A stretch of 64,000 bases of DNA from Tatlockia sp. (GTDB lineage Bacteria; Pseudomonadota; Gammaproteobacteria; Legionellales; Legionellaceae): contig JACCWI010000055.1 of the NCBI GenBank assembly GCA_013697725.1, forward strand, positions 186,001 to 250,000, read 5' to 3'. A program made the position numbers and the translations under genes. Positions within the stretch are counted from its first letter, which is position 1. Each line of letters starts with the position of its first letter. Shown piece by piece: positions 50,574 through 59,394 of the stretch. The notes below the pieces were generated by a model. It ran no database searches, had not been told where the DNA came from, and saw only the letters and a program-made list of their open reading frames with translations.

Positions 50574-53500
50574 ATGCAATCACCAATCGCAATAGAAACT
50601 ATCATTGCCCAAGATAAAAAAGAGCTATCTTCCTTTATCCTTAATCTCTGTGGATTTACTCTTGATCAGGCCGGTTATAATTCCAAAGATTATGCATTCT
50701 TTTTGCACGTTGCCTTTCGGCACCAGGCAATCTTACAGTCTGAGGAATGGGAAAAAATTAATGCTGCAATTCTTATACAACCTCTAAACTGGCAGTCAAA
50801 GAATAATAAATTATTACGCCGAATTGAAAAATTCTCTCAAGCGATAGTTACAGAGATTGTTGAAGCAGGACAAGATAATATAACGCTAAAATTGCTCAAA
50901 ACCAGCTATTTTTCCACCTTGGATAAGGCGCGGAAAAGTTCAGAAGAGGCTATTCAAAAGATTAACGTTCAAGATGGCCAAAATTATGCTGATCTACAGG
51001 TTAGTACGATTTTTTCCCAAGATCATACCATTGAATCATTTACGCAACTTTTAAGAGCGAATCGCAGCTTCCTAGACTCGCTCTTAGGGTTGCCCTTTAT
51101 TCTGGAAAAGCTTTGTGTAAGCATCGCTAAGACAGAAATTAACTGTAATTATCAACCTAACAAAACAGCAGAAATGCTTGCAAAAACTCTAGATACAATC
51201 AGTTCAGCTTTAGGAAATGAAAATCCTAATTTTTTAATCAATGGTCTTAAACTTGCAATTAAAATAACGCTTCCCGATATTCAACTAGTTGATAATCAAT
51301 TAATAGAAATGATAACAAAAGACTTACTCCCTTTTGTTGATAACCTCATTAAAGCGGCTCGAGATCTAGAAATTAAAAAAGCGAAAGTTTTTCCTGCTAC
51401 TCTCAATGATTTAGATGCACAGCAGAACTTGGCACGCCAAAAAATATTAGCAACAATGGATGTCAACCTTTATTCAATTAAAGATTTACTGCAAGAGACT
51501 TTATTAAACCCCGTACAACAATTCAATCAAGCCCTTGGCTCTGCAGCTGGATTAAGCATTGCCACTTATAATGCACTACTTCTAGACAATAATATTGATC
51601 AAGCACTGCAAATTAAAGAAACTTTTGAACATTTCGATAAATTAGCTCATCTATGTTCAGAAGTGGATCAAAGCTTACTGCCGAACTGGTTATCCCAAGC
51701 AAACAGCTATTATCAGCAGTTGAAAAATGGCGTTAATGCAGTAGGCCAGCTCGCATTAAATGGTTTAGGTGCATTTTATAACTGTCCGGGTATGTTTAAT
51801 CAGCTCGCCTTGTTTATCCCTCAATCAATTCGCTATTATCTTTCACATGGAGATAATTTAAGCAAGGTATTTAACCTTATCGATAATAATACACAGTCAA
51901 TTCCATCAGATAGAATACTCGCTTATTTTGCTTTCTATGAACTAATTGCCCAGGCCAAAATTAGCGAAAGCGAGCTTAAATCGCAATTTTTTGCCATTTA
52001 CATGGCTGAGGTGGTGAAAGCTGACCCTAAATTAAACCTCGCATCCTTTAGATTTCAAGATTACTTAAAGCTTGAAAAGCAGCTTGACACTAAATTTGAC
52101 TTCTTATCTCTTTCGGGACGCTTTGAAGAGTATGCTCTAAGAACGAAATCAGATTTTTCCGAATCCTTTATTGGTGCCAGTGAAGTATTGGGTATTTCTA
52201 ATCCAAAGATCCTAGATGCTTTAGTCTTGATCAATCAAATTCAAACTTTAGAGGGTGAATTCGATTCTTTAAATCCTCATATTATTTTTACTGAGTTAGG
52301 TAAAACTTTTAATAGTTTAAGTCAAGCTCGGCTAGCAGAAAATCCGGAAATTCAAGCAATATCTAAATTCTTTTTACAGCCGGCAATGCAACGCCTACTC
52401 TTGCAATATCAAAATGAAAGCCTCGTTCCTCTTACTGAAGGTTTGTTAGAAAAAACAAATGGATTGTCGCATAGATTAGCTCTAATTTATTCCAAATTAA
52501 AAGAAGAAATCAGTTTGACGCCAGAAGACCTGGATCAGATTAAAGAAGCTTATGTGAAACAAATCAAAGGTATAAATAATCAACAATCAGGTTTAAAAAA
52601 TAATATATTCTCTGCAAAAAATATTGCAGCGCTAATATCCGTTAATATCAAACCTAGCCCTAAAGAATGGAAAACTCCTAATCAAATACTTAAAGAAAAA
52701 GCCGTCCAAACCTTAGAAAACATTGGACCGTCATTGATAACCATGTTGAAAATTTTACGGTCCAATTTAGATAATCAACGCACAAGGCTAGTGCCCATTG
52801 CTAAGATTGAATTAGCACGTAAAAAAATTAATTATATTGATAGCCTAAATAATCTAATAAATAACCTGATTGATGAACTAAAAAATCCTGATATTAAGAA
52901 ATACAGCGAGTTACAAACCTATATCATTAGCCTATTAAATGGCAGGGAGTTAGTTTTAACGCAACAGGAATTACAAGATAAAACGTCTTTAACTGCACTA
53001 CCGGGTAAACTGTTAGACTCGGCTATAAATGAACTACCGATGATTTCACCAACCTCAATTCCTGCAAAGCTACTTGCATTTGCCTGGAATGCCTTGCCTG
53101 TATCCCCGCAAAATACTATTTTTTATAATGTCCTGGAGTATGCACTCAGGGATCACAATACTCTGCATGAGCTTTTAACTGCTGAATCTAAGTACAAACT
53201 TTGTCTTAATTCTGAGCCAATTCCAGCCTTAATTAATGAATTAAGCGACCCACTTTCAGCGGTTAATCTACTACCCTCTCAAGAAAAAATCATGGATGCG
53301 ATTGTGACCAATTTGGTTGATGCGGCTAAACAAAAAACCTATGCCTGGGGTGTAAACTATCTAAAAGAGTTTTTAGTTGACATCAGCTATGAGCAGTTCA
53401 TTCGATTTTTACCCTATCCGTTTTTAGCTGAACTCGCTATCAAGGCTATTCAAAGTGAAACAGTACAGAAAAAAGTTGCTCCCATTTTCAATTCCTTGGT

Positions 53501-55658
53501 TAATGAATATGGCGGCATGGTTGCTGAAGAGTTTAAAAAAGTGGTTAAAAGCGGGCTTTATCCAGTTCTTGGCATCGAAATTAAAAAAACAATCGAAAGT
53601 TGTGCTTATGCTTACGCCAAAAATCCTGATGCCTCATCAGAAACTGACCGTGATTCCTTCGCAATGTATTATTTACAATATCAAGAAATTAAACAAAAAG
53701 TTATAACATTTAATAATGAAGATGCAATTCGCTATATTTTTCCACATCTTTTAATGGATTTAAATCTCGATGAACGAAAGCCAATTATAGACAAAATAAT
53801 GGCGCAATTTGTCCAGCTTGATAAGCTTGAACTCTTTACAGCTGAGTCTAATGAGGGGGATAAATTTGATCAACAATTGCAGTTTCTAATCGAAAATTTT
53901 GATTTTAACGATACACTTCATTTAAAACTTATCAAATTAGCCCTAATCAATCGACTTGTGATGACGACCCTGGAAACTGCTGAGCAATTAAGTGATGCGG
54001 AAAAGATAGCGAGCTTACAAATTCAGGCAATCCATCATCTTGGCAAAACTCTCATTAAAATTAATGATTTTTCCAAACAGGCTAGAAACATTGATAAGCA
54101 AAAATTTGATGACCTTGATTTTGGGGAGTCGTTTCTTTTAATGCCCATGGTTAATGAAGAAGTACAAATGCAAGACACAATTGCTGCTGCAAGAAAACGA
54201 GCATTAAAGCAGCAGCTTCATCGGGTAAAAAACAGCGTCGCTGATAATCAAAAACTCCTTAAAGCTGAGCAAAATCGATTAAAGGAAATGAAAAGAATTT
54301 CAGAAGATCCTCTATCAGGACCTTTTTTAGGCGTAAGTCTCCTCGAATGGGAATATCATCAGTCTTCAATTGAGCGAAAGATATTTATTTTTATAGCTAA
54401 ATTGGCAGCAATTATAGGTCCAATTTCAAGTTGGCTTGGGATTATAGCTGCTATCGTTTCTAGCCAAGGTATTTTACAAGTGCTTGGTCTTGCCCTGGGG
54501 TGGACAGGTATAGGCTTTGCAATTAGCGCCGGTATTAGTCTGATCATTAATTTTATCATAAAAATTGTTGAACATTTACCTGAAATTAAAGGTATTAGTT
54601 TAGAAAAAACTTCAATTTGGCGGCGCACCTGGCAAATTGCCTTAGTGATAATGAAAAGCTTTGGCCTTGCTCTGGCTAAAACGCTTTTTATCAACCTTAT
54701 CTGGGATGTTTTAATTCCTTTTTTCTTTGCCGACCCTCTACAAGAGATTCGTGACTCTGCACGTTACTGGCCAGATGTTGAGCGGGTTGATTCAGAAATT
54801 GAGTGTTTAGCAAACTTGCAAACTACTTTAAAAAGCTTGGATGAGTTAATTTCTATGCAAATACAATATTTAGAAAAGAAAATTGATCCATTAACAGACA
54901 ATGCTTATCTTGATCAAAGTAATAAAATAGGCCTTTTACTAGGCTCTACCTGCAATCAGTTAGAGGATGTTAAATCATTATTAACTAACGTGAGTTCCAA
55001 TGACGCAAGATTTAAGGTAAACGCTTATCAAGAAGTTCTCAATAACCTCTTTGGACAATTTACAAAACTGACAAATGAGGCAACTCAACTCCATGAATTG
55101 CAAATTGCTGAAGTTAATTTTAACAATGACCGAAGAACTGATGCGCAAGTTGAGCTGAAAAAACATCTAGCTATCGTCGAAGCAGTTCCAGAAAATTCCG
55201 AGCCAGCGATTAAATTAATTCCCGTTAGCCTTAAAGCTTATAGAGCACAACTTAAAAAGCAACCCGGCTATTTGAGTTATTTTTGGAATCTCTTTGCAGC
55301 CAAGCCGACTGCACAGGATGGATCTGAAAAGGCATTAGAAGCTCTTGAAAACTCACTGTATTTTTCAAACTCTAATGTATTTTTTCAATCGCAATCACAG
55401 TTGCCAGATCATGAAAGGGTAGTTGAGAAAGGATTAACAATGTCCAGCTTTTTTATGGTTGAAAGTATTTTAGAGGGCATCTCTATAGCCACGCCGGAGA
55501 ATGATAACAACGGAAAAGAGATAGAGCCACCCAATCCAATCAGCTATCAGACCCGTTTTTATTCTTACTGGTTTAAAGAGAATAAAAATTCAGTCTCGGA
55601 AATTGGCAATGAAGCAGAGAATGAGAACCAGATTAATGAAAGTATAGAGCCTAGCTGA
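50574..55658 (+). CDS. Very large hypothetical protein, candidate Dot/Icm effector
   Basis: A 1694-residue, mainly helical protein that I cannot assign to a family. There is no N-terminal signal peptide. Residues ~810-850 hold a short internal repeat (PGKLLDSAINELP then PAKLLAFAWNALP). Residues ~1225-1255 look like a coiled coil, and two long hydrophobic stretches (about 1270-1325 and 1354-1387) could insert in a membrane. The last 25 residues are rich in Glu and Asn (EAENENQINESIEPS), like an E-block secretion signal. Size and layout resemble large Legionella effectors of vacuole integrity; no homology can be claimed. Confidence 0.65.
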   Translation: MQSPIAIETIIAQDKKELSSFILNLCGFTLDQAGYNSKDYAFFLHVAFRHQAILQSEEWEKINAAILIQPLNWQSKNNKLLRRIEKFSQAIVTEIVEAGQDNITLKLLKTSYFSTLDKARKSSEEAIQKINVQDGQNYADLQVSTIFSQDHTIESFTQLLRANRSFLDSLLGLPFILEKLCVSIAKTEINCNYQPNKTAEMLAKTLDTISSALGNENPNFLINGLKLAIKITLPDIQLVDNQLIEMITKDLLPFVDNLIKAARDLEIKKAKVFPATLNDLDAQQNLARQKILATMDVNLYSIKDLLQETLLNPVQQFNQALGSAAGLSIATYNALLLDNNIDQALQIKETFEHFDKLAHLCSEVDQSLLPNWLSQANSYYQQLKNGVNAVGQLALNGLGAFYNCPGMFNQLALFIPQSIRYYLSHGDNLSKVFNLIDNNTQSIPSDRILAYFAFYELIAQAKISESELKSQFFAIYMAEVVKADPKLNLASFRFQDYLKLEKQLDTKFDFLSLSGRFEEYALRTKSDFSESFIGASEVLGISNPKILDALVLINQIQTLEGEFDSLNPHIIFTELGKTFNSLSQARLAENPEIQAISKFFLQPAMQRLLLQYQNESLVPLTEGLLEKTNGLSHRLALIYSKLKEEISLTPEDLDQIKEAYVKQIKGINNQQSGLKNNIFSAKNIAALISVNIKPSPKEWKTPNQILKEKAVQTLENIGPSLITMLKILRSNLDNQRTRLVPIAKIELARKKINYIDSLNNLINNLIDELKNPDIKKYSELQTYIISLLNGRELVLTQQELQDKTSLTALPGKLLDSAINELPMISPTSIPAKLLAFAWNALPVSPQNTIFYNVLEYALRDHNTLHELLTAESKYKLCLNSEPIPALINELSDPLSAVNLLPSQEKIMDAIVTNLVDAAKQKTYAWGVNYLKEFLVDISYEQFIRFLPYPFLAELAIKAIQSETVQKKVAPIFNSLVNEYGGMVAEEFKKVVKSGLYPVLGIEIKKTIESCAYAYAKNPDASSETDRDSFAMYYLQYQEIKQKVITFNNEDAIRYIFPHLLMDLNLDERKPIIDKIMAQFVQLDKLELFTAESNEGDKFDQQLQFLIENFDFNDTLHLKLIKLALINRLVMTTLETAEQLSDAEKIASLQIQAIHHLGKTLIKINDFSKQARNIDKQKFDDLDFGESFLLMPMVNEEVQMQDTIAAARKRALKQQLHRVKNSVADNQKLLKAEQNRLKEMKRISEDPLSGPFLGVSLLEWEYHQSSIERKIFIFIAKLAAIIGPISSWLGIIAAIVSSQGILQVLGLALGWTGIGFAISAGISLIINFIIKIVEHLPEIKGISLEKTSIWRRTWQIALVIMKSFGLALAKTLFINLIWDVLIPFFFADPLQEIRDSARYWPDVERVDSEIECLANLQTTLKSLDELISMQIQYLEKKIDPLTDNAYLDQSNKIGLLLGSTCNQLEDVKSLLTNVSSNDARFKVNAYQEVLNNLFGQFTKLTNEATQLHELQIAEVNFNNDRRTDAQVELKKHLAIVEAVPENSEPAIKLIPVSLKAYRAQLKKQPGYLSYFWNLFAAKPTAQDGSEKALEALENSLYFSNSNVFFQSQSQLPDHERVVEKGLTMSSFFMVESILEGISIATPENDNNGKEIEPPNPISYQTRFYSYWFKENKNSVSEIGNEAENENQINESIEPS

Positions 55659-55670
55659 CTTTTACCCCCA

Positions 55671-55730
55671 CTTGTCCGGAGGATCATATAAATCTACTTT
55701 ATGCATAAACTATGATTTCTCCAGGACAAG
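55671..55730. repeat. Long imperfect hairpin after the 1694-residue gene
   Basis: CTTGTCCGGAG (55671-55681) pairs with CTCC-A-GGACAAG (55719-55730, one bulge), and the inner ATCATA (55683-55688) pairs with TATGAT (55711-55716). No U-tract follows. It lies between convergent genes, 13 bp after the stop on the + side. Confidence 0.45.
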
Positions 55731-55749
55731 CTGAGTAATCCTTCAAATC

Positions 55750-56604
55750 CTAACGCGACCCAAGCTCCTTTTTAGAAAGAAAATTAATAAAACGATCCAG
55801 CATTTTTACGCTTAAAATTCGTTTTAAAAAAGCAAAAAGATGAGTGGGAATGGTCACTCGATATTTGGGTTTTGGCTTAGCAGATTCGATTGCAAGAATG
55901 AACTTGGCAATAACCGCATCCGTTCCTTGCGTAAAAAAAGAATCTTCTTTGCTGCTGCGATAACCAATGAGCATAGACTGATAAGTTTCTCGAAAATGAC
56001 TATTTTCAAGGTCGATTTTCCGCAGCGAATTATCTATAACATTATCCCTAAAGCGGCTTCGAATTGGACCAGGTTCAATACAAATCACATCGATTTTTGA
56101 TGATTTAAGCTCCAACCTTAAGGTATCGCAAAACCCTTCAACTGCATATTTGGAAGCGTTATAGGCACCACGAAAAGGCATCGAAATAAACCCTAAGACT
56201 GAGCTCACATTAATAATTCGTCCCTGGCCTTGCTTTCGCATAACTGGTATTGCTAGTTGCGTTAAATGCATAAGACCAAAAACATTTGTTTCAAACTGTT
56301 GGCGCAAAACCTTAGGTGGAATATCTTCCAGTGCACCAGCTTGCCCATAACCTGCATTATTAATTAATACATCTAGACAGCCTTGGGTTTTAGCCATAAG
56401 TTCATTAAATGCGCTGATAATTGAATTTTCATCATTCATATCAAGTATTAAAGCTTCAAGCCCTGTGTCTTGTAATTTGCTAAGATCCTCAGCGCATCGG
56501 CAGGAGGCAATGACTCGATGTCCGCGCTTAGATAAAGCTAGCGCGGCATCATAACCAATACCAGAGGAGCAGCCAGTGATGAAAATTATTTTCTGTCGTA
56601 TCAT
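55750..56604 (-). CDS. Short-chain dehydrogenase/reductase
   Basis: A 284-residue classical SDR. NAD(P)-binding TGCSSGIG (residues 10-17), NNAG, a Ser in INVSSVLG and the catalytic Tyr148/Lys152 in YNASK are all present. Arg-containing ASCR after the second strand suggests NADP(H). The C-terminal ~60 residues, with VTIPTHLFAFLKRIL, resemble SDRs acting on hydrophobic substrates such as retinol or sterol-like compounds. ATG 56604 is taken; a TTG lies at 56610. It starts 9 nt after the secreted-protein gene. Confidence 0.85.
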   Translation of the reverse strand: MIRQKIIFITGCSSGIGYDAALALSKRGHRVIASCRCAEDLSKLQDTGLEALILDMNDENSIISAFNELMAKTQGCLDVLINNAGYGQAGALEDIPPKVLRQQFETNVFGLMHLTQLAIPVMRKQGQGRIINVSSVLGFISMPFRGAYNASKYAVEGFCDTLRLELKSSKIDVICIEPGPIRSRFRDNVIDNSLRKIDLENSHFRETYQSMLIGYRSSKEDSFFTQGTDAVIAKFILAIESAKPKPKYRVTIPTHLFAFLKRILSVKMLDRFINFLSKKELGSR

Positions 56605-56613
56605 TACCAAGTT

Positions 56614-57009
56614 CTAATTTTGATCTAAATCTATGCGGATTGTATAAGAATGGTCACCTTCATAATCTAAACCTTTATATTTCATTCCTTCGCAAGACGC
56701 TTTAATGGTGGGATGCCAAAGCACAGGGCCATCTTTGATATCAAGAATACAGTTGTGCGTTCGGTCATAAGAAAAAGTGACATTCGCATATCCGGAAAGA
56801 CAATTCCCCGCGTCCCGTAATTCAAAACTTTTAGCACTTAAAACTGTGAGAAGAACTTCTTGATTAGAGTTTGCCTCAATGATTTTTATTAGAGGATGTG
56901 CTTCTACAGATAGATGAAAATAATCTGAATAGCCACACCAGAAAAATGGCTTGGCATTTGCGTTAAAGCTAAGTAAACCTGCAAGCAAAACTAAGGTGAT
57001 TTTTTTCAT
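56614..57009 (-). CDS. Small secreted hypothetical protein
   Basis: A 131-residue protein with a clear Sec signal peptide (MKKITLVLLAGLLSFNANA, cleavage after Ala). The mature part has four cysteines (at WCGY, DAGNCL, HNCIL and KASCEG), which could form two disulfides in the periplasm. I recognise no family. It is likely co-transcribed with the SDR 9 nt downstream. Confidence 0.7.
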   Translation of the reverse strand: MKKITLVLLAGLLSFNANAKPFFWCGYSDYFHLSVEAHPLIKIIEANSNQEVLLTVLSAKSFELRDAGNCLSGYANVTFSYDRTHNCILDIKDGPVLWHPTIKASCEGMKYKGLDYEGDHSYTIRIDLDQN

Positions 57010-57293
57010 TATATTAGCGGCCTTTAAGTAAACAGGATTTAATTATAAGTAAAGAAATTTTACAGCACAATCATCATGTTAAAAAAATAGCTTATTAATT
57101 CAAAACTTAGTTAGTATTCTTAAATTTTACTCACCTTCAAGTTGAATTATGGTCATAATGCGACCAGCTATAATTTAAAGCTAATGAGAACTTAACAAAA
57201 CAACTATTTTTTTCAAACATAAAGCATGAGAAGCGGTCAACTTTCTAACCATTCACTGCTAGACTATTACAATACTTTGCGGTTGAGGCATTT

Positions 57294-57938
57294 ATGAATT
57301 GGAAAACAATTGCGGAAATTCGGCGTGAATTTGGTGCGTTGACTATAAGTGATGAAGCTGTGCATGTCTGTCCCCTTAACCAATTTAAACTTTGGTTTGA
57401 GGAGGCAGAATTAAAGGGGGGTTCTGATCCAACTGCAATGAATTTATCAACTGTCGATGAAAAGGGAAATCCAGATTCCCGTATTGTTTTGTTGAAAGGT
57501 CTAAGCGAAGAAGGATTTATATTTTACACAAATTATGAAAGTTCAAAGGGGACACAACTTAAACAAAAGCCTTATGCTGCATTAACTTTCTACTGGCCAC
57601 AGTTAGCGCGACAGGTCAGAATTCGGGGGAAGGTTAAGCGTGTGAGCAAAGAACAATCAGATGCGTATTTCTCATCTCGACCGATTGCAAGTCAATTTTC
57701 TGCAATTGTCTCCGCACAAAGTCAACCCATTAAATCGCGGGAAGAATTGGAATTAGCTTTTAATAAGTTTAGCGAGATGCAAGGCCAAAAAGCCTGTATT
57801 AGACCTAAAAATTGGGGCGGATATGTAGTTAGACCCAGTGAAATTGAATTTTGGCAAGGACGTGACAATCGGTTGCACGATAGAATTTGCTATTACAAAT
57901 TAAAGAATAAATGGACTCATTGCCGTTTAGCTCCTTAG
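57294..57938 (+). CDS. pdxH: Pyridoxamine 5'-phosphate oxidase
   Basis: A 214-residue FMN flavoenzyme making pyridoxal 5'-phosphate from PNP or PMP. The family blocks are [62 protein letters not shown] and [13 protein letters not shown], ending in RLAP, the FMN/PLP-binding C terminus. Normal length. A TATAAT-like -10 lies at 57169-57174 without a clear -35. Confidence 0.96.
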   Translation: MNWKTIAEIRREFGALTISDEAVHVCPLNQFKLWFEEAELKGGSDPTAMNLSTVDEKGNPDSRIVLLKGLSEEGFIFYTNYESSKGTQLKQKPYAALTFYWPQLARQVRIRGKVKRVSKEQSDAYFSSRPIASQFSAIVSAQSQPIKSREELELAFNKFSEMQGQKACIRPKNWGGYVVRPSEIEFWQGRDNRLHDRICYYKLKNKWTHCRLAP

Positions 57939-58207
57939 CGACAAGGCTAACCAAGATTTGCCGATGCTCGCAAAAAAACGTCACAAAAACTATAATTTAG
58001 AATCAATGGCTTAGTCATTTTTGGTATAAATTTCGTCAAGAAAGAGTAAATAGTTAACAGATTAAAATTTAATCATTTTTATAGTCGTAAAATAGAATCT
58101 AGTAAGGCTCTTATGTAAATTTAATGATTTTTTTTATTTTGGCAGGATTAATGCTTTAGTAGATTTAAGAGTAAATCATTTTGAGAGCTCAACCAGAGGA
58201 AACTAAT

Positions 58208-58597
58208 ATGAACGACACTACAGAGTTGTTATCCCATATTAAGCTGCGCTTTAACATCGATCATCCAAGTTATGAAGACTGCTACCTTTATGGTTATGAT
58301 TGTGCTGTAGCAGAGCTTATCGAAGAAGAAAATCCATTCCCTGAAGGATCCGCGGAATATTTACAATGGCAAGAAGGTTGGTGGGCAGGGTTTTACGGTG
58401 AAACCCCGATATTTAATCCCGCTGAAGAAGCAGACATTGCTTTAGAACCGGCAGCCCATGAAGCAGCGAATGATCATGCTTATCCGTTTATCAGCAATTT
58501 AGTTAATTCGCAGGTCCTGATAAATATATTGAAAATTACAGGCGCAATTGCCGCAACCGCAGTGGTGGGATATCAAGTTATTGAGCTTGTTGCTTAA
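58208..58597 (+). CDS. Small protein with Rmf-like motif and C-terminal membrane anchor
   Basis: A 129-residue acidic protein. Residues ~26-62 carry LYGYDCAVAE then ENPFPEGSAEYLQWQEGW, the Gly-x7-8 / NP-[FY] / W-x2-GW spacing of the ribosome modulation factor (Rmf)/CrpP type. Residues ~103-125 are one membrane helix (LINILKITGAIAATAVVGYQV). CAGAGGAA at 58194-58201 supports ATG 58208; a TTG at 58181 is also in frame. A stationary-phase or stress role is possible but inferred. Confidence 0.6.
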   Translation: MNDTTELLSHIKLRFNIDHPSYEDCYLYGYDCAVAELIEEENPFPEGSAEYLQWQEGWWAGFYGETPIFNPAEEADIALEPAAHEAANDHAYPFISNLVNSQVLINILKITGAIAATAVVGYQVIELVA

Positions 58598-58647
58598 TGA
58601 AAGCAGCGGGTTGACTGAAGTCGCACGAAAATCAGTCAACCATTGTC

Positions 58648-59034
58648 TTATTTGAATAATTTTAAAACCATAGAACGCATCCGTGCTATCTCACCTGCAT
58701 TAAATTCTTTATAAATCGCGGAGCCTGGATTTAAGCATATTCTTACTTCATCACCAAGGCCTTTGAGTAGATCAACCCCTGATAAACGAAGTAAATGTAT
58801 TTTATCGCTGATTTCATTTGCCCAAGCATGTAGATAGTCTATATCAGTAAATACAGGCATAAAAACGTCTCCTTTTTCTTCTAGAAAAAGGACTTCTGGC
58901 GCATCCGCTTCAGAATTCTTATCTATGGGGACGATAAAATTGGCCTTAATAAACTCTAAATAAGCTTTATTTGCTTCTTTTGACTCGCCCCCTGAATCCA
59001 AAGCGTTTTTAATTGCTGATTCTAAGCTATTCAT
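58648..59034 (-). CDS. SseB-family protein
   Basis: A 128-residue soluble protein with the SseB N-terminal domain pattern: an early helix SAIKNALDS, the strand with FMPVFTDIDYLHAW, and VRICLNPGSAIYKEF. SseB-type proteins have no settled role in most bacteria (in E. coli linked to serine sensitivity). It stands alone, convergent with the Rmf-like gene and divergent from the MFS gene. Confidence 0.7.
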   Translation of the reverse strand: MNSLESAIKNALDSGGESKEANKAYLEFIKANFIVPIDKNSEADAPEVLFLEEKGDVFMPVFTDIDYLHAWANEISDKIHLLRLSGVDLLKGLGDEVRICLNPGSAIYKEFNAGEIARMRSMVLKLFK

Positions 59035-59394
59035 AGTGCCTTACCTAAATAAAATGAAGATTATACCTAGGGGAAGTTAACATTTCTAGGCACAAACGCT
59101 GCGCTTTATTGATTAAGCTTTTTTGTGTACTCATACCAGGTAAGTTTTGTTCGCCTGCTCATAACAAACCAGTAAATACTCCCTTGGTAATTCTGAATTT
59201 TTGCAATCATATTCAATTTAAATTTTGTTCTATTTCAATAGAAGCTCTTGCTTTAACTCAATATGTTGAAATAATCATCCTCAACAGTATAATGTATAGG
59301 TATATGACAATTTATTGAGCAATTACCTGAGCTTAGCGTTTAGGAGATTGTTTTATTCCAGTGTGTGGATAATGATTTGATAAACAGGGCATCA
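59035..59394. other. 360-bp divergent region (SseB-like / MFS)
   Basis: Apart from the MFS promoter (59266-59293) I see nothing certain. A possible 69-codon frame at 59109-59318 has no ribosome site and atypical composition, and is not called. Confidence 0.5.
59266..59293 (+). promoter_or_regulatory. Sigma-70 promoter for the MFS transporter
   Basis: TTGAAA (59266-59271) and a consensus TATAAT (59288-59293) separated by 16 nt. The leader to ATG 59395 would be about 95 nt. Confidence 0.6.

Noticed and set aside
57142-57174. TTGAAT / TATAAT pair before pdxH as a promoter
   Set aside because: The spacing is 21 nt, too long for sigma-70; other -35 choices match poorly.
59109-59318. 69-codon frame between the SseB-like and MFS genes
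   Set aside because: No Shine-Dalgarno, Phe/Cys/Ile-rich composition typical of non-coding AT-rich DNA, and it overlaps the likely MFS promoter.
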